Below, one piece after another: positions 34,901-43,382 of a stretch of DNA of 64,000 nt (position 1 is its first letter; every line of letters begins with the position of its first letter). This DNA is from Paenibacillus shirakamiensis (GTDB taxonomy: Bacteria; Bacillota; Bacilli; Paenibacillales; Paenibacillaceae), in assembly GCF_017874255.1 (NCBI RefSeq), contig NZ_JAGGLD010000001.1:620001-684000 (forward strand). The letters are read 5' to 3'. A model generated the notes under the pieces. That model saw only the letters and a list, made by a program, of their open reading frames with translations. It did no database searches and was not told the origin of the DNA. The translations under genes and the position numbers were made by a program.

Positions 34901-35544
34901 GCTTAACGGGGAATGAATTGTTCCGTGAATTTTTCCACCCTTCCCTATTACAAGATTCCGGCGGAGATTTGAAGCGGAGATTTGCGGTATCTGTACATGA
35001 TTGGACGGCTCAAATGTCTGGCGAGCTGGAACGAGAATTACAAGCGACTTCGTTTCGGTTAGAAAAGAAATCTTCCTCGTTACTAGAGCGTGAACTTCAG
35101 CTCTGGATAGAGAAACAGCGGGGATATAATTTTGGTCCACAGCTGTATGCTCCGCAACCCCTTGGATGGGATACGCCAGAAATTGGCGAAGGGTTACTTA
35201 GTCATGCTTTACCTTGGAAAGAGTACTGGGGTTATTTCAAAAATCCGAAGTTCTTTTTTGAAGGTCCAGGTAAGGAACAGCTCCGTGAAGCACTTGAAGG
35301 CCCTATGGAAAATCTAATCAGAGAAGCCGTCGAAGCCATTGCAGAGCGATTTGTGAACTATTATAGAGAAGGTACTGCTCATCGTCTGCGTGTTGTAATT
35401 AAAAGCTTTGAGCAACAGTGGAGTGAGTGGGCTAATGAACAATTAGAAGTCACTTCAGCTTCTGAACTTGATGCCATGAGAGATCTTGTCAATACAATGA
35501 AGACCCATGAAGCCGAAGTCCAAAATCTTGCTCTGCATGATTAA
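31918..35544 (+). CDS. dynA: Two-headed bacterial dynamin (DynA type)
   Basis: A 1208-residue fusion of two dynamin-like GTPases, as in B. subtilis DynA (about 1190). Head 1 has the P-loop GHFSAGKSS (49-57), DTPGVDS and VNQIDKH; head 2 has GAFSAGKSS (about 627), DTPGADS and a VNAADL G4 element. Long helical stalk regions follow each head. DynA tethers and fuses membranes and helps cells survive pore-forming agents and phage. Residues about 465-625, between the heads, are encoded by extremely GC-rich DNA (33310-33790) and are rich in Ala, Arg and Pro, unlike the rest. The start ATG 31918 follows GGAGGGAC. Confidence 0.93.
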   Translation: MEAFANTLHDKLHALEQYLHKEGDQVAAEQVGELRAKEEIQELTIGFCGHFSAGKSSLINELCAAQVLPSSPLPTSANAVFLRNGERRVVLTSTGEHQEPTAVEISPDELEDYCKNGQDFSRIEVWDDIPLLHNGGVFLDTPGVDSNDAGHALATESALHLADVVFYVMDYNHVQSETNLTFAKSLSDWGKPLYLVVNQIDKHREQEISFTDYQHSVEQAFEVWQVKPAGIIYLSLKQADHPRNELPELKRVLGQLLERSSVLLEYSLNCSAEHAGIVHVQQFEQGLQEEKEDLLVQIGGEDAAVQWEEDIAALEREATENDSLPDRLQTDFAKELDKLLGSAQLMTPPLREAAAQYLESRSPNFKMGFLFAGGKTEAEKKRREQELYAKLIEQVEAQVDWHVRDLLRKLGQSQDVWSSAWETKIGEALPQPELSWISAPVKAGATVSGETTLHYASDVKAGIVLVYRRAAVALAAALLGELAPQQESVRRELAKRRSALQARAELVARLRGLARDIASRAETMRALLGAPATLTPGVLPEVRALAAAPAPAAASLAPQAPVAREAVHAPAAEAAAPIRRRLDQAAAVLEAAAAELAPYPPFEAGRQGLTARADTLRRGKFTIALFGAFSAGKSSFANALLGQRVLPVSPHPTTAAINRIMAPEGEYNHGTAVVSLKTAAAMEEDLAYSFSVLQLGEFKVHTWLDTISKVKVQDIPSSGRSHYSFLKAAAMGWTSESPRLGSSIVTGLDEFSSYVAQENLACFVAGIDLYYSCPWTEQGIVLVDTPGADSIHARHTGVTFQYMKNSDALLYVTYYNHAFSRADRQFLAQLGRVKGNFALDKMFFLVNAADLAASEEELHQVIDHVGSSLRTAGIHQPQIFGVSSLHALEAKLSGEASEAGFASFEKTFSTFIGSDLSALAIGSAAEEVHQIGLRIEQRISSLSQSGQERAALQQRIPEEKIRIQQAFAQLRDKDLGLEMSQETEELLFHVRQRLRLTGNELFREFFHPSLLQDSGGDLKRRFAVSVHDWTAQMSGELERELQATSFRLEKKSSSLLERELQLWIEKQRGYNFGPQLYAPQPLGWDTPEIGEGLLSHALPWKEYWGYFKNPKFFFEGPGKEQLREALEGPMENLIREAVEAIAERFVNYYREGTAHRLRVVIKSFEQQWSEWANEQLEVTSASELDAMRDLVNTMKTHEAEVQNLALHD

Positions 35545-35733
35545 GGAACGAAATAAGGATAGCAGTGATGTTCGAGTTATATTTTGCATACAAATTCTAG
35601 AAAGAAAATGTTAGTCCTCTGTTTCAATAGGAAATCATTGGGTAATATGGTTGTGAAGGATTCGAAAATTTGTAACTTGTTGTCGATTTAGAAGAAATTT
35701 TATGTGGAGCATACTTGCATTCTGGACAAGAAA

Positions 35734-35775
35734 CCCCGAAAATGGATAAGAAGAAACAACTTATCTTGTAGGGGG
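35734..35775 (+). promoter_or_regulatory. Structured leader just upstream of purT
   Basis: GATAAG (35745-35750) pairs with CTTATC (35760-35765), and CCCC (35734-35737) with GGGG (35771-35774), which is the only purine-rich ribosome-site candidate for purT. A competing pair ACAAGA (35726-35731) / TCTTGT (35764-35769) is possible. It does not match a riboswitch class I know. Confidence 0.35.
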
Positions 35776-35787
35776 AAAATCGGACCA

Positions 35788-36969
35788 ATGTGGGGTGCTC
35801 CTCTTTCTAGTCGTGCCAGAACCATGCTATTACTTGGCAGTGGTGAATTAGGTAAAGAAGTGATTTTAGAAGCTCAGCGTCTTGGCGTCCGAACTATTGC
35901 GGTTGATCGTTATGCGGATGCACCTGCCATGCAGGTTGCTCATCATTCGTTTGTGCTAGATATGCTCGATGCAGACGCATTGAAGGCGCTTATACGGCAA
36001 GAACGTCCTGATGTCATTGTCCCGGAAATTGAAGCTATTGCTACTAACGCATTGCTTGAACTCGAGCAAGAAGGCTATCATGTTGTCCCTACAGCACGTG
36101 CTGCAAGACTTACTATGGATCGCGAAGGTATTCGTCGTCTGGCTGCGGAAGAACTTCACTTGCCAACAGCCGCTTACCGTTTTGCAGCATCACTAGATCA
36201 ACTTAAAGATGCTTTGAAGGAGCTCGGAACTCCGTGTGTGGTGAAGCCACTCATGAGTTCATCGGGCAAAGGCCAGTCGGTATGCCGGACACCCGAGGAT
36301 GCAGAGGCAAGTTGGAAGGTTGCATTAGAAGGTGCTCGTGCAAAGACAGCTACGGTTATTGTAGAATCTTTTGTAGATTTTGAGAGTGAGATTACGTTAC
36401 TTACCGTTCGGTCTGTTACAGGCACTACATTTTGTCCACCTATTGGACATATTCAGAAGGATGGAGACTATGTAGAGTCTTGGCAACCTCACTTTATGAG
36501 TGCGGACCTTCTTCTAGAAGCTCAAGATGTGGCTAAGCAGATTACGGATGCATTAGGTGGGTATGGTCTTTTCGGCGTGGAATTATTTCTAACGAAACAA
36601 GGGGTTTTATTTAGTGAAGTATCTCCTAGACCCCATGATACAGGAATGGTTACAATGATCACTCAAGATCTTTCGGAATTTGCTCTTCATATTCGAGCTA
36701 TTCTCGGTCTTCCTATTCAATCCGTTCATCTTTTAACACCTGGCGCTTCAGCTACGCTGAAATCTAACCAGGAAGGTGAAGAATTTGTAATAGGTGGGTT
36801 GGACGAAGCTCTTGCAATTCCTCGTACACAGGTAAGAATTTTCGGTAAGCCGCTCAGTAAGCCGGGGCGCAGGATGGCTGTTGCTCTAAGTGCATCTGAT
36901 GATGTGGAGACAGCTCGAATCCGTGCTAAAAAAGCGGCAAGTCTATTAAAGGTGGAATGGACTGTATGA
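35788..36969 (+). CDS. purT: Formate-dependent phosphoribosylglycinamide formyltransferase (GAR transformylase 2)
   Basis: A 393-residue ATP-grasp enzyme that formylates GAR from formate and ATP, a folate-independent version of the third purine step. It has [21 protein letters not shown] (binding fold), [15 protein letters not shown], the ATP-grasp region [16 protein letters not shown] and [27 protein letters not shown] 35788 is chosen by homology; the nearest G-rich site is about 12 bases away and may be base-paired. The stop overlaps the next start by 4 bases. No other pur gene is nearby. Confidence 0.95.
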   Translation: MWGAPLSSRARTMLLLGSGELGKEVILEAQRLGVRTIAVDRYADAPAMQVAHHSFVLDMLDADALKALIRQERPDVIVPEIEAIATNALLELEQEGYHVVPTARAARLTMDREGIRRLAAEELHLPTAAYRFAASLDQLKDALKELGTPCVVKPLMSSSGKGQSVCRTPEDAEASWKVALEGARAKTATVIVESFVDFESEITLLTVRSVTGTTFCPPIGHIQKDGDYVESWQPHFMSADLLLEAQDVAKQITDALGGYGLFGVELFLTKQGVLFSEVSPRPHDTGMVTMITQDLSEFALHIRAILGLPIQSVHLLTPGASATLKSNQEGEEFVIGGLDEALAIPRTQVRIFGKPLSKPGRRMAVALSASDDVETARIRAKKAASLLKVEWTV

Positions 36970-37421
36970 GTAATCAGGTATATGCTCCGGCGCTCTTAAT
37001 CCGCAAATGTTCAGGTAATGATGCGAAAGCGATTACGGTGTTAATGCGTCAACTTCGTTATCCGACAACCGTCAGCGTAATGAAAGAACGGTTAACCTCG
37101 CTTGAGAATCATCCGCATTATCGCAGTTTTGTGGCTGAGCTTGACGGTAAAGTCGTAGGTACTATAAGTCTCAGACAGTTTCAAACCAATGATATGGAAC
37201 GTCCTGTTACACGTATTACCTCTTTAATTGTTGATGAAGATCACAGGGGTAAGGGTATTGGCAAATTGCTTATGGCTGAGGTTGAAGCTTGGGGCAAGCG
37301 TAAAGGCAGTGAAGAATTATTCCTTTCAACAGGGGATGATCACAGGCTGGAGGCCAAACCATTCTACGAGCATTTGGGATTCCAATGTTCTGGATACCGT
37401 CTTTCTAAATCCTTGATATAA
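36966..37421 (+). CDS. GNAT-family N-acetyltransferase
   Basis: A 151-residue acetyl-CoA-dependent transferase. ATG 36966 overlaps the purT stop (ATGA) and has AAGGTGG upstream; ATG 36957 is too close to that site. The acetyl-CoA loop reads [22 protein letters not shown], followed by [23 protein letters not shown], typical of GNAT proteins. The substrate is unknown. Coupling to purT is genomic only. Confidence 0.88.
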   Translation: MSNQVYAPALLIRKCSGNDAKAITVLMRQLRYPTTVSVMKERLTSLENHPHYRSFVAELDGKVVGTISLRQFQTNDMERPVTRITSLIVDEDHRGKGIGKLLMAEVEAWGKRKGSEELFLSTGDDHRLEAKPFYEHLGFQCSGYRLSKSLI

Positions 37422-37436
37422 TAGTCTAACTTTACT

Positions 37437-37467
37437 AATCATCCCTAATGGGATGATTTTTTTTTTT
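37437..37467 (+). terminator. Intrinsic terminator after purT-GNAT
   Basis: AATCATCCC (37437-37445) pairs with GGGATGATT (37450-37458), followed by nine T. Confidence 0.93.
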
Positions 37468-37480
37468 GCAGAATGTGACA

Positions 37481-37509
37481 TTGAGAGTTAAGGAGTAAAC
37501 GGTTACAAT
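37481..37509 (+). promoter_or_regulatory. Promoter of the two-component operon with an embedded cre site
   Basis: TTGAGA (37481-37486), a 17-base spacer and TACAAT (37504-37509). AGTAAACGGTTACA (37494-37507) matches the cre consensus TGWAANCGNTNWCA at 13 of 14 positions and lies between -35 and -10, a place where CcpA would repress. Confidence 0.7.
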
Positions 37510-37553
37510 GAGAAATGCATTAATTTGTGAGTAGGACTTGAAGGGGGGCTCCC

Positions 37554-39209
37554 ATGTATAAATTAATTCTTGTGGATGATGAGTCGGACGTACGTGAAGG
37601 ATTGCTTCACGAGATCGATTGGAACTCTTGGGGATTTGAAGTTATAGAGACGGCCGAGAATGGATGTGAAGCCATGGAGATGATTGAACGCTTCCAGCCT
37701 GATGTCGTAGTCACCGATATTCAAATGCCTTTTATGAATGGCTTAGAATTATCTGCTTGGATTCGGGAACATTACCCAGCCACCAAAATTATTATTCTTA
37801 CCGGATTCGAAGAATTCGAGTATGCCCAAAGAGCTGTCAAGTTACAAATTGATGAGTATATTTTGAAACCTTTTTCTTCTAGAGAACTTATAGATATTTT
37901 ACTTAAGGTTCGAGCTCAAATTGATCAGGAAGTCTCTTTTAGAGAAAATGTCTATACGCTTACGGAGCATTATCGTCAGAATTTACCTGTTCTACAAAGC
38001 ATCTTTTTATCTTCACTGATTACGCGTCGCTTGAATGCACAGGATATCGAGGAGAAATGTAGTCATTATAACATCTATTTGGAAGGGGCGATCTATGTTG
38101 TATCCTGCCTTCGGATAGATTCAGGAAGTCAACATCAAGAATCGGAATCTGGCAAACGTGTGGATTCTGTCTCTTCTTTGCTACATAGCAGCGATCAGGA
38201 TCTACAGCTATATGCTGTGCTCAATATTGCTCAAGAAATTACGGACAAATATGAAGCGGGTTATACATTCATCCATCATGATGAAGTCATTGTGATTCAT
38301 GTTCATAAAGTACAAGAGGAAATATCCTTAGCCGAGATTAATCTGACGATGCTTGAAGAAATTTTACACAGTGTGGACAGATATTTGAAGCTCACGGTAA
38401 CGGCGGGAGCAGGCCGAGTAAAACGTTCCATTCAAGATCTTCCTTCTTCTTATAAGGAATCAGTGCAAGCATTAGACTATCGCCTTATCTTAGGAGGCAA
38501 TAAAGTTTTTTGGATTGAAGATATGGATAACCGTACCCATCAACCGCTGGAACTGTCAGCATTTCAAGATCAGGAATTGGGAAGATGTCTGAAGCTGGGG
38601 ACAGAAGAAGAAATCAATCTGATGATGGATCAGCTCTTTGATAAGATCAATGCATCCGGTACTTCATCTCAAGAATTTCGTATATATTTGCTAGAGATTC
38701 TAACCTGCGTCATTAAGTCAGCTAAAGAAATTCATGTGGATTTGGACCGATTGTTTGGAGATGGAGATACGGGTGTGACTGAAATATCAAAGTTTACCCA
38801 CTCCAGTGAAGCGAAAGAATGGTTCCGTGATATAGGTCTGAGACTGCGCAGCTCCATTGCTATGGACCGCCAATCAAGCTATAGCAAACTTGTCGATGAA
38901 GCGCAGGAGTATATACGTCATCACTACCGTGACAGTGAACTTTCCATATCTAGAGTGTGTAGCGTACTGCATATTAGCACAGGTTATTTCAGCAATATTT
39001 TTAAAAAAGAAAAGAAGATGACCTTTGTTCAATATTTGATGACGCTTAGAATGGAAGCTGCGCAAGAATTGTTGCAGGGAACCGACATGAAGGCTTTTGA
39101 GATTGCTGAACATATTGGCTTTTCAGATCCCAACTATTTCAGTTTTTGTTTTCGAAAGAAGTATGGTATATCTCCCAAAGATTACCGGAGTGGGATTCGG
39201 GAGTCATGA
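37554..39209 (+). CDS. YesN-type response regulator with AraC DNA-binding domain
   Basis: A 551-residue regulator. The receiver domain (1-120) has the phosphorylation Asp D55 (VVTDIQMPFMNG) and the conserved Lys in ILKPF. A long middle region (about 150-430) is typical of this subfamily. The C-terminal AraC/XylS double helix-turn-helix (about 450-548) contains SISRVCSVLHISTGYFSNIFKKE and FSDPNYFSFCFRKKYGISPKDYR. ATG 37554 follows AAGGGGGG. The stop overlaps the sensor kinase start. With the lipoprotein behind it, it probably controls the Mgl-type importer downstream. Confidence 0.93.
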   Translation: MYKLILVDDESDVREGLLHEIDWNSWGFEVIETAENGCEAMEMIERFQPDVVVTDIQMPFMNGLELSAWIREHYPATKIIILTGFEEFEYAQRAVKLQIDEYILKPFSSRELIDILLKVRAQIDQEVSFRENVYTLTEHYRQNLPVLQSIFLSSLITRRLNAQDIEEKCSHYNIYLEGAIYVVSCLRIDSGSQHQESESGKRVDSVSSLLHSSDQDLQLYAVLNIAQEITDKYEAGYTFIHHDEVIVIHVHKVQEEISLAEINLTMLEEILHSVDRYLKLTVTAGAGRVKRSIQDLPSSYKESVQALDYRLILGGNKVFWIEDMDNRTHQPLELSAFQDQELGRCLKLGTEEEINLMMDQLFDKINASGTSSQEFRIYLLEILTCVIKSAKEIHVDLDRLFGDGDTGVTEISKFTHSSEAKEWFRDIGLRLRSSIAMDRQSSYSKLVDEAQEYIRHHYRDSELSISRVCSVLHISTGYFSNIFKKEKKMTFVQYLMTLRMEAAQELLQGTDMKAFEIAEHIGFSDPNYFSFCFRKKYGISPKDYRSGIRES

Positions 39210-40987
39210 GTCTGAGAAATCGTCTTGTCGAACCGTTTGAGAAAATTCATTATAAGAAAATTCAGGTAATTATTACGTTTTCTTTTCTGACCCTAACGAT
39301 AGGGATGGTTGTGCTGGTAAGCATTATGTTATATAACAAATTCTCTAAATCTGCTGAAGATAACGCTTATCTGAATATAGGTCAGATTATTGATCAAGTG
39401 AACACCAACCTCGAATTTTATGTATCGGGAATGAAGGATATATTCGAAGTTGTTCAAGACAATATTGCAAATTCTCATGACATTTCGGGGGTGCAGTTAC
39501 ACGAACAGTTAAGCACGATTCTTAATACACGCAAAGATCTGGTCTCCATCGCTCTATTTACGGAAGATGGGCAACTTGTGCACAATACACCCCAAATAAG
39601 TATGCGGCCGAACTCGATGCTGACGAAGCAAGGATGGTTTGAGAACGCGAAGCAGCACCCAGGGGTACTGCAATTCTCTGCTCCACATATTGAGAACCTC
39701 TTCAAACAGCCCTATCGCTGGGTAGTCTCTATGAGCAAAAAGATAGAGTATTATGAGCAGGGCCGGGAACAGGCGGGAATTCTTATGGTGGATATTAATT
39801 TTAAGACCATCGATGAATTGAGCAAGCGCGTAAGCTTGGGAAAAAAGGGATATGTGTACATTATTGATGGCTTAGGGAACATTGTATATCACCCCCAGCA
39901 ACAGCTTATTTATGCCGGGTTGAAATATGAGAATCTTGAATCCGTGTTGAATTATGCCTATGGTACTTATGTCGATGAATCCACAGGTGAGGAACGCATT
40001 ATTACGATTAAAACGGTTGAGCCAACGGGATGGCGCGTAGTGGGGGTTACTTATGCAGATGAGACGATGACAACTCGGAAGGACCTAGGTAGCTTCATGA
40101 TTTGGTTCCTTTTGATTGTGCTAATTATTGTACTTATTGTATCCGTATTCGTGTCGTATAAAATTTCCAAGCCACTACGTGTACTAGAGCGGTCAGTCAA
40201 AAAAGTGGAGGATGGTGATTTCGGTGCCATTATCGATGTGAGCGGGGCCTACGAAGTTGAGCAATTATCCAAACGATTTAACTTGATGATTCGCCGTATA
40301 AGAGAATTAATGGATCAGATCGTCAAGGAACAAGAAGGCAAACGCAAAGGAGAGTTAGAAGTTCTTCATGCTCAGATTAATCCCCACTTTCTCTATAACA
40401 CGCTGAATTCAGTTACTCGTCTAGCCGAGATGGGCCGTAAGGAAGAAGTCGTGACGACGATCACGTCATTATCTAAATTTTTCCGAATCAGTCTAAGCAA
40501 GGGAAAGCATGTCATTACGCTCGAAGATGAGTTAGAACATGTGAGGAACTACCTTATTATTCAGAAGATTCGCTTCAAAAATAAATTTCGATATGAGATT
40601 GACGCGCAAGTTGAGGCCTTAAGCTGCATGACCTTAAAGCTTATTTTACAACCGCTTGTAGAGAATGCCATTCATCATGGCATTGAAATGATGGTGGACG
40701 AAGGGTTCATAGGGATCTATGCATGGATTGAACAAGATGAATTGTTCCTCAGAGTGACAGACAATGGACTCGGAATGACCGAAGAGAGAGTAGCCAAAGT
40801 TCTATCAAACGAAGGACATTTAAGTGGTAGAGGATCGGGCGTGGGCGTTAGAAATGTGCAAGAACGAATCGGACTTTACTATGGGAATGCTTATGGTCTA
40901 ACGTTCGAAAGTGAGCTTGAAGAAGGGACGACGGTCACGATACGACTTCCTATAATTCGGGCTGTGGACCAAGGGGGAGACCTATGA
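39206..40987 (+). CDS. YesM-type sensor histidine kinase
   Basis: A 593-residue membrane kinase; ATG 39206 overlaps the regulator stop (ATGA). Two membrane helices (about 20-42 and 292-318) flank an extracytoplasmic Cache-like sensor domain of about 245 residues. HAMP (about 320-372), His_kinase with HAQINPHFLYNTLNS (phospho-His about 394) and HATPase_c (PLVENAIHHGIE, GNGLGM-type turn DNGLGMTEE) follow. YesM-type kinases sense carbohydrates, often via a binding protein. Its stop overlaps the following lipoprotein gene by 4 bases. Confidence 0.93.
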   Translation: MSLRNRLVEPFEKIHYKKIQVIITFSFLTLTIGMVVLVSIMLYNKFSKSAEDNAYLNIGQIIDQVNTNLEFYVSGMKDIFEVVQDNIANSHDISGVQLHEQLSTILNTRKDLVSIALFTEDGQLVHNTPQISMRPNSMLTKQGWFENAKQHPGVLQFSAPHIENLFKQPYRWVVSMSKKIEYYEQGREQAGILMVDINFKTIDELSKRVSLGKKGYVYIIDGLGNIVYHPQQQLIYAGLKYENLESVLNYAYGTYVDESTGEERIITIKTVEPTGWRVVGVTYADETMTTRKDLGSFMIWFLLIVLIIVLIVSVFVSYKISKPLRVLERSVKKVEDGDFGAIIDVSGAYEVEQLSKRFNLMIRRIRELMDQIVKEQEGKRKGELEVLHAQINPHFLYNTLNSVTRLAEMGRKEEVVTTITSLSKFFRISLSKGKHVITLEDELEHVRNYLIIQKIRFKNKFRYEIDAQVEALSCMTLKLILQPLVENAIHHGIEMMVDEGFIGIYAWIEQDELFLRVTDNGLGMTEERVAKVLSNEGHLSGRGSGVGVRNVQERIGLYYGNAYGLTFESELEEGTTVTIRLPIIRAVDQGGDL

Positions 40988-41964
40988 ACCGAAGTAAACT
41001 TGTCGGAAGATTTGTAGTGCTAGCTCTATTGTTCCTATCCGCAGCCTCATGTTCTTTACATGCAGACCTTGGGCAGAAAAGTAGTGCGGTCACGCATGTA
41101 GATATGATCGTGAAGATGGATCATGGCGATTATTGGAAGACGGTAAAGATGGGGGCAGAAGTAGCCGCCAAGGAATATAATGTGCAATTGAACTTTAAAG
41201 CGCCTACAAATGAAAATGATTATGCTGCGCAAATCCAAATGATGAAGCAATCTATTGCGGATCATACGGAAGCTATTATTTTATCCGCAAGTGACTATAT
41301 GGCTTTGGCTCAAGTAACAGATCAGGCTTCCTATGCTGGAATTCCAGTCATCTCTATGGATGCTGAAGTCGCTTCGACAAAGGTTAAGACCTACATCGGG
41401 GCTAACAACTATGAAGCTGGACAAAAAGCCGCACAGCGCCTTATTCAGCTCACAGGGCCAGATAGCGAGATTGGCATTATTAACTTTGTCCAAGGGGCAC
41501 GCAATGCAGATCAGAGAGCAGAAGGGTTCATGGATTATGTGGCACGATTCTCAGGTATACACTTAGTCGGTAACGTATATTGTGGCTCAGATGAACTGAA
41601 GGCGAAGCGACTCACGCAACAAATGATTCTAGAATATCCACATTTAGAAGGTATTGTGGCTTTAAATGCGGAGGCTTCTATCGGTGTCGGCAAAGCTATC
41701 GATGCTACTGGTCAAGGGGGCCACATCCAATTAATCACATTCGATAATCCTCCAGAAATGCTAGAGAAATTGCAAGAGAAAATCGTCCAAGCGATGGTCG
41801 TACAAAATCCGTATAGTAATGGATATTTAGCCGTAAAATCGGCTGTAGAAGCGGCAGAGGGTAAAGATATTGCTGAACGCTTAGATACGGGAACAAAGTT
41901 AATTGATCTAGATAATATGTTATGGCCCGAGAATCAGAAATTGTTATTCCCCTTTGTGAAATAA
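40984..41964 (+). CDS. Sugar-binding lipoprotein (RbsB/MglB family) tied to the sensor kinase
   Basis: A 326-residue periplasmic-binding-protein type 1 family member. The signal peptide ends in lipobox AASC (Cys about 23). Motifs VDMIVKMDHGDYWKTVKMGAE, AIILSASDYMALAQV and GIVALNAEASIGVGKAI fit the ribose/galactose group. It is translationally coupled to the kinase and separated from the importer genes by a terminator-like hairpin. Inference: it presents sugar to the Cache domain of the kinase and is not the importer's binding protein, as in ChvE- or YtfQ-like three-part sensors. Confidence 0.87.
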   Translation: MNRSKLVGRFVVLALLFLSAASCSLHADLGQKSSAVTHVDMIVKMDHGDYWKTVKMGAEVAAKEYNVQLNFKAPTNENDYAAQIQMMKQSIADHTEAIILSASDYMALAQVTDQASYAGIPVISMDAEVASTKVKTYIGANNYEAGQKAAQRLIQLTGPDSEIGIINFVQGARNADQRAEGFMDYVARFSGIHLVGNVYCGSDELKAKRLTQQMILEYPHLEGIVALNAEASIGVGKAIDATGQGGHIQLITFDNPPEMLEKLQEKIVQAMVVQNPYSNGYLAVKSAVEAAEGKDIAERLDTGTKLIDLDNMLWPENQKLLFPFVK

Positions 41965-42009
41965 GAAAGATGTCCAGACAGCTGGCTTAGAAATTGACGA
42001 TGTATATAC

Positions 42010-42057
42010 TGAACACGTTCACTTCTTCCAAGGAGATGGGTACGTTGTTCTTTTTTT
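42010..42057 (+). terminator. Probable terminator after the sensing operon
   Basis: GAACACGT (42011-42018) pairs imperfectly with ACGTTGTTC (42042-42050) around a partly paired loop, followed by TTTTTTT. Confidence 0.5.
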
Positions 42058-42142
42058 ATGGACAAAAAGGTTTTATGAATAGAGGTCTTCATATTATATA
42101 AATGTGATGAGAATTTTTATAGAAACACATGAGAATTTTACA

Positions 42143-42185
42143 TTCGCAAAATTCATTCCATGCGACATAATTGTAAACGTATTCA
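42143..42185 (+). promoter_or_regulatory. mgl promoter with cre site at the start of transcription
   Basis: TTCGCA (42143-42148), a 17-base spacer and CATAAT (42166-42171). TGTAAACGTATTCA (42172-42185) matches the cre consensus at 13 of 14 positions and covers the expected start of transcription, predicting CcpA repression. The promoter boxes are weak, in line with a need for activation by the YesN-type regulator. Confidence 0.6.
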
Positions 42186-42236
42186 TCATTTACAGTTGAA
42201 TATCACAAGACATATATCAGGAGGTCAAAGAAAAAT

Positions 42237-43259
42237 ATGAAAAAACTAAGTATGGTCATCCTTGCAACAACAGTACTGGGTGCTGCCCTTGCCGGTTGCG
42301 GCGGAACTAAAGATAATGCTTCTTCAACTGAACCCAGTGTAGGCGTAGCGATCTACAAATTCGATGACACATTCATGACGGGTGTTCGTAACTCCATTGA
42401 GAAATATGCGAAAGGCATCGCAAAAGTTGACATCGTTGACTCTCAGAATTCCCAACCTACGCAAAACGATAAAATTGACTTATTCCTGACTAAAAATACA
42501 AAATCTCTGATCGTGAATCCCGTTGACCGCACAGCAGCAGGTGTCATCATTGATAAAGCAAAGGCAAAGGACGCTCCCGTCGTATTCTTGAACCGTGAAC
42601 CGCTTCCTGAAGATATGAAGAAATGGGATAAAGTGTACTATGTAGGAGCCAAAGCTGAAGAATCCGGTACGCTTGAAGGTGGATTGGTTGTAGATTACTG
42701 GAAGGCTCATCCTGAAGCGGATAAGAACAAAGACGGCGTACTCCAATACGTAATGCTTAAAGGTGAGCCGGGACACCAAGATGCTGAGAGCCGCACCAAA
42801 TTCTCCATTAAAGCTGTTGAAGATGCTGGAATCAAAGTGGAAAAATTGGCTGAAGACACAGCGATGTGGGACCGTGTAAAAGGTCAAGAAAAAATGGCAG
42901 CTTTTCTTGCTGCGCACGGTGACAAAATCGAAGCTGTATTCGCGAACAATGATGACATGGCACTCGGTGCTGTTGAGGCATTGAAAGCTGCTGGATACTT
43001 TAAAGGCGATAAATATGTTCCTGTAGTGGGTGTAGATGCTACGGCTCCAGCTCTTCAAGCGCTTGGTGATGGTACGCTACTCGGAACCGTATTAAATGAT
43101 GCGAACAATCAAGGTAAAGCGGCAGTAACTTTGGCTTCCCTACTTGCGCAAGGGAAAGAAATTACCAAAGACAGCGTCGGCTATGAAGTGACCGATAAAC
43201 AATTCATTTGGATTCCATATAAGAAAATCACCAAAGAAAACATGAGTGAGGTTAAGTAA
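42237..43259 (+). CDS. mglB: Galactose/methyl-galactoside-type substrate-binding lipoprotein
   Basis: A 340-residue lipoprotein with lipobox LAGC (Cys about 21) and a type 1 periplasmic-binding fold. VGVAIYKFDDTFMTGVRNSIE, NPVDRTAAGVIIDKAKA, VFLNREPLPEDMKKWDKVYYVG, DAESRTKFSIKAVED and ANNDDMALGAVEALKAAG match MglB (galactose/glucose binding). ATG 42237 follows CAGGAGGTC. It is the first gene of the importer. A strong hairpin before mglA may hold its mRNA at a higher level. Confidence 0.88.
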   Translation: MKKLSMVILATTVLGAALAGCGGTKDNASSTEPSVGVAIYKFDDTFMTGVRNSIEKYAKGIAKVDIVDSQNSQPTQNDKIDLFLTKNTKSLIVNPVDRTAAGVIIDKAKAKDAPVVFLNREPLPEDMKKWDKVYYVGAKAEESGTLEGGLVVDYWKAHPEADKNKDGVLQYVMLKGEPGHQDAESRTKFSIKAVEDAGIKVEKLAEDTAMWDRVKGQEKMAAFLAAHGDKIEAVFANNDDMALGAVEALKAAGYFKGDKYVPVVGVDATAPALQALGDGTLLGTVLNDANNQGKAAVTLASLLAQGKEITKDSVGYEVTDKQFIWIPYKKITKENMSEVK

Positions 43260-43292
43260 AATATATCGCTTCTCCGTAACGACAGAAATGCG

Positions 43293-43323
43293 AGGGGCTT
43301 ACGCATCTATGCGGCAAGCCCCT
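43293..43323 (+). repeat. Stable intergenic hairpin between mglB and mglA
   Basis: AGGGGCTT (43293-43300) pairs perfectly with AAGCCCCT (43316-43323), with further internal pairing. There is no T run, so it looks like an mRNA-stabilising or partial-termination element of the kind found after binding-protein genes. Confidence 0.6.
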
Positions 43324-43382
43324 GATTAATTAAAAGTGGATTAGACCTATAGAGAATGCTGCAGTGAGGGAGTGAACGAGAA

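Noticed and set aside
42480..43058. A 192-codon minus-strand frame inside mglB
   Set aside because: It is fully inside a recognised gene, has no ribosome site, and its composition is that of an antisense shadow.
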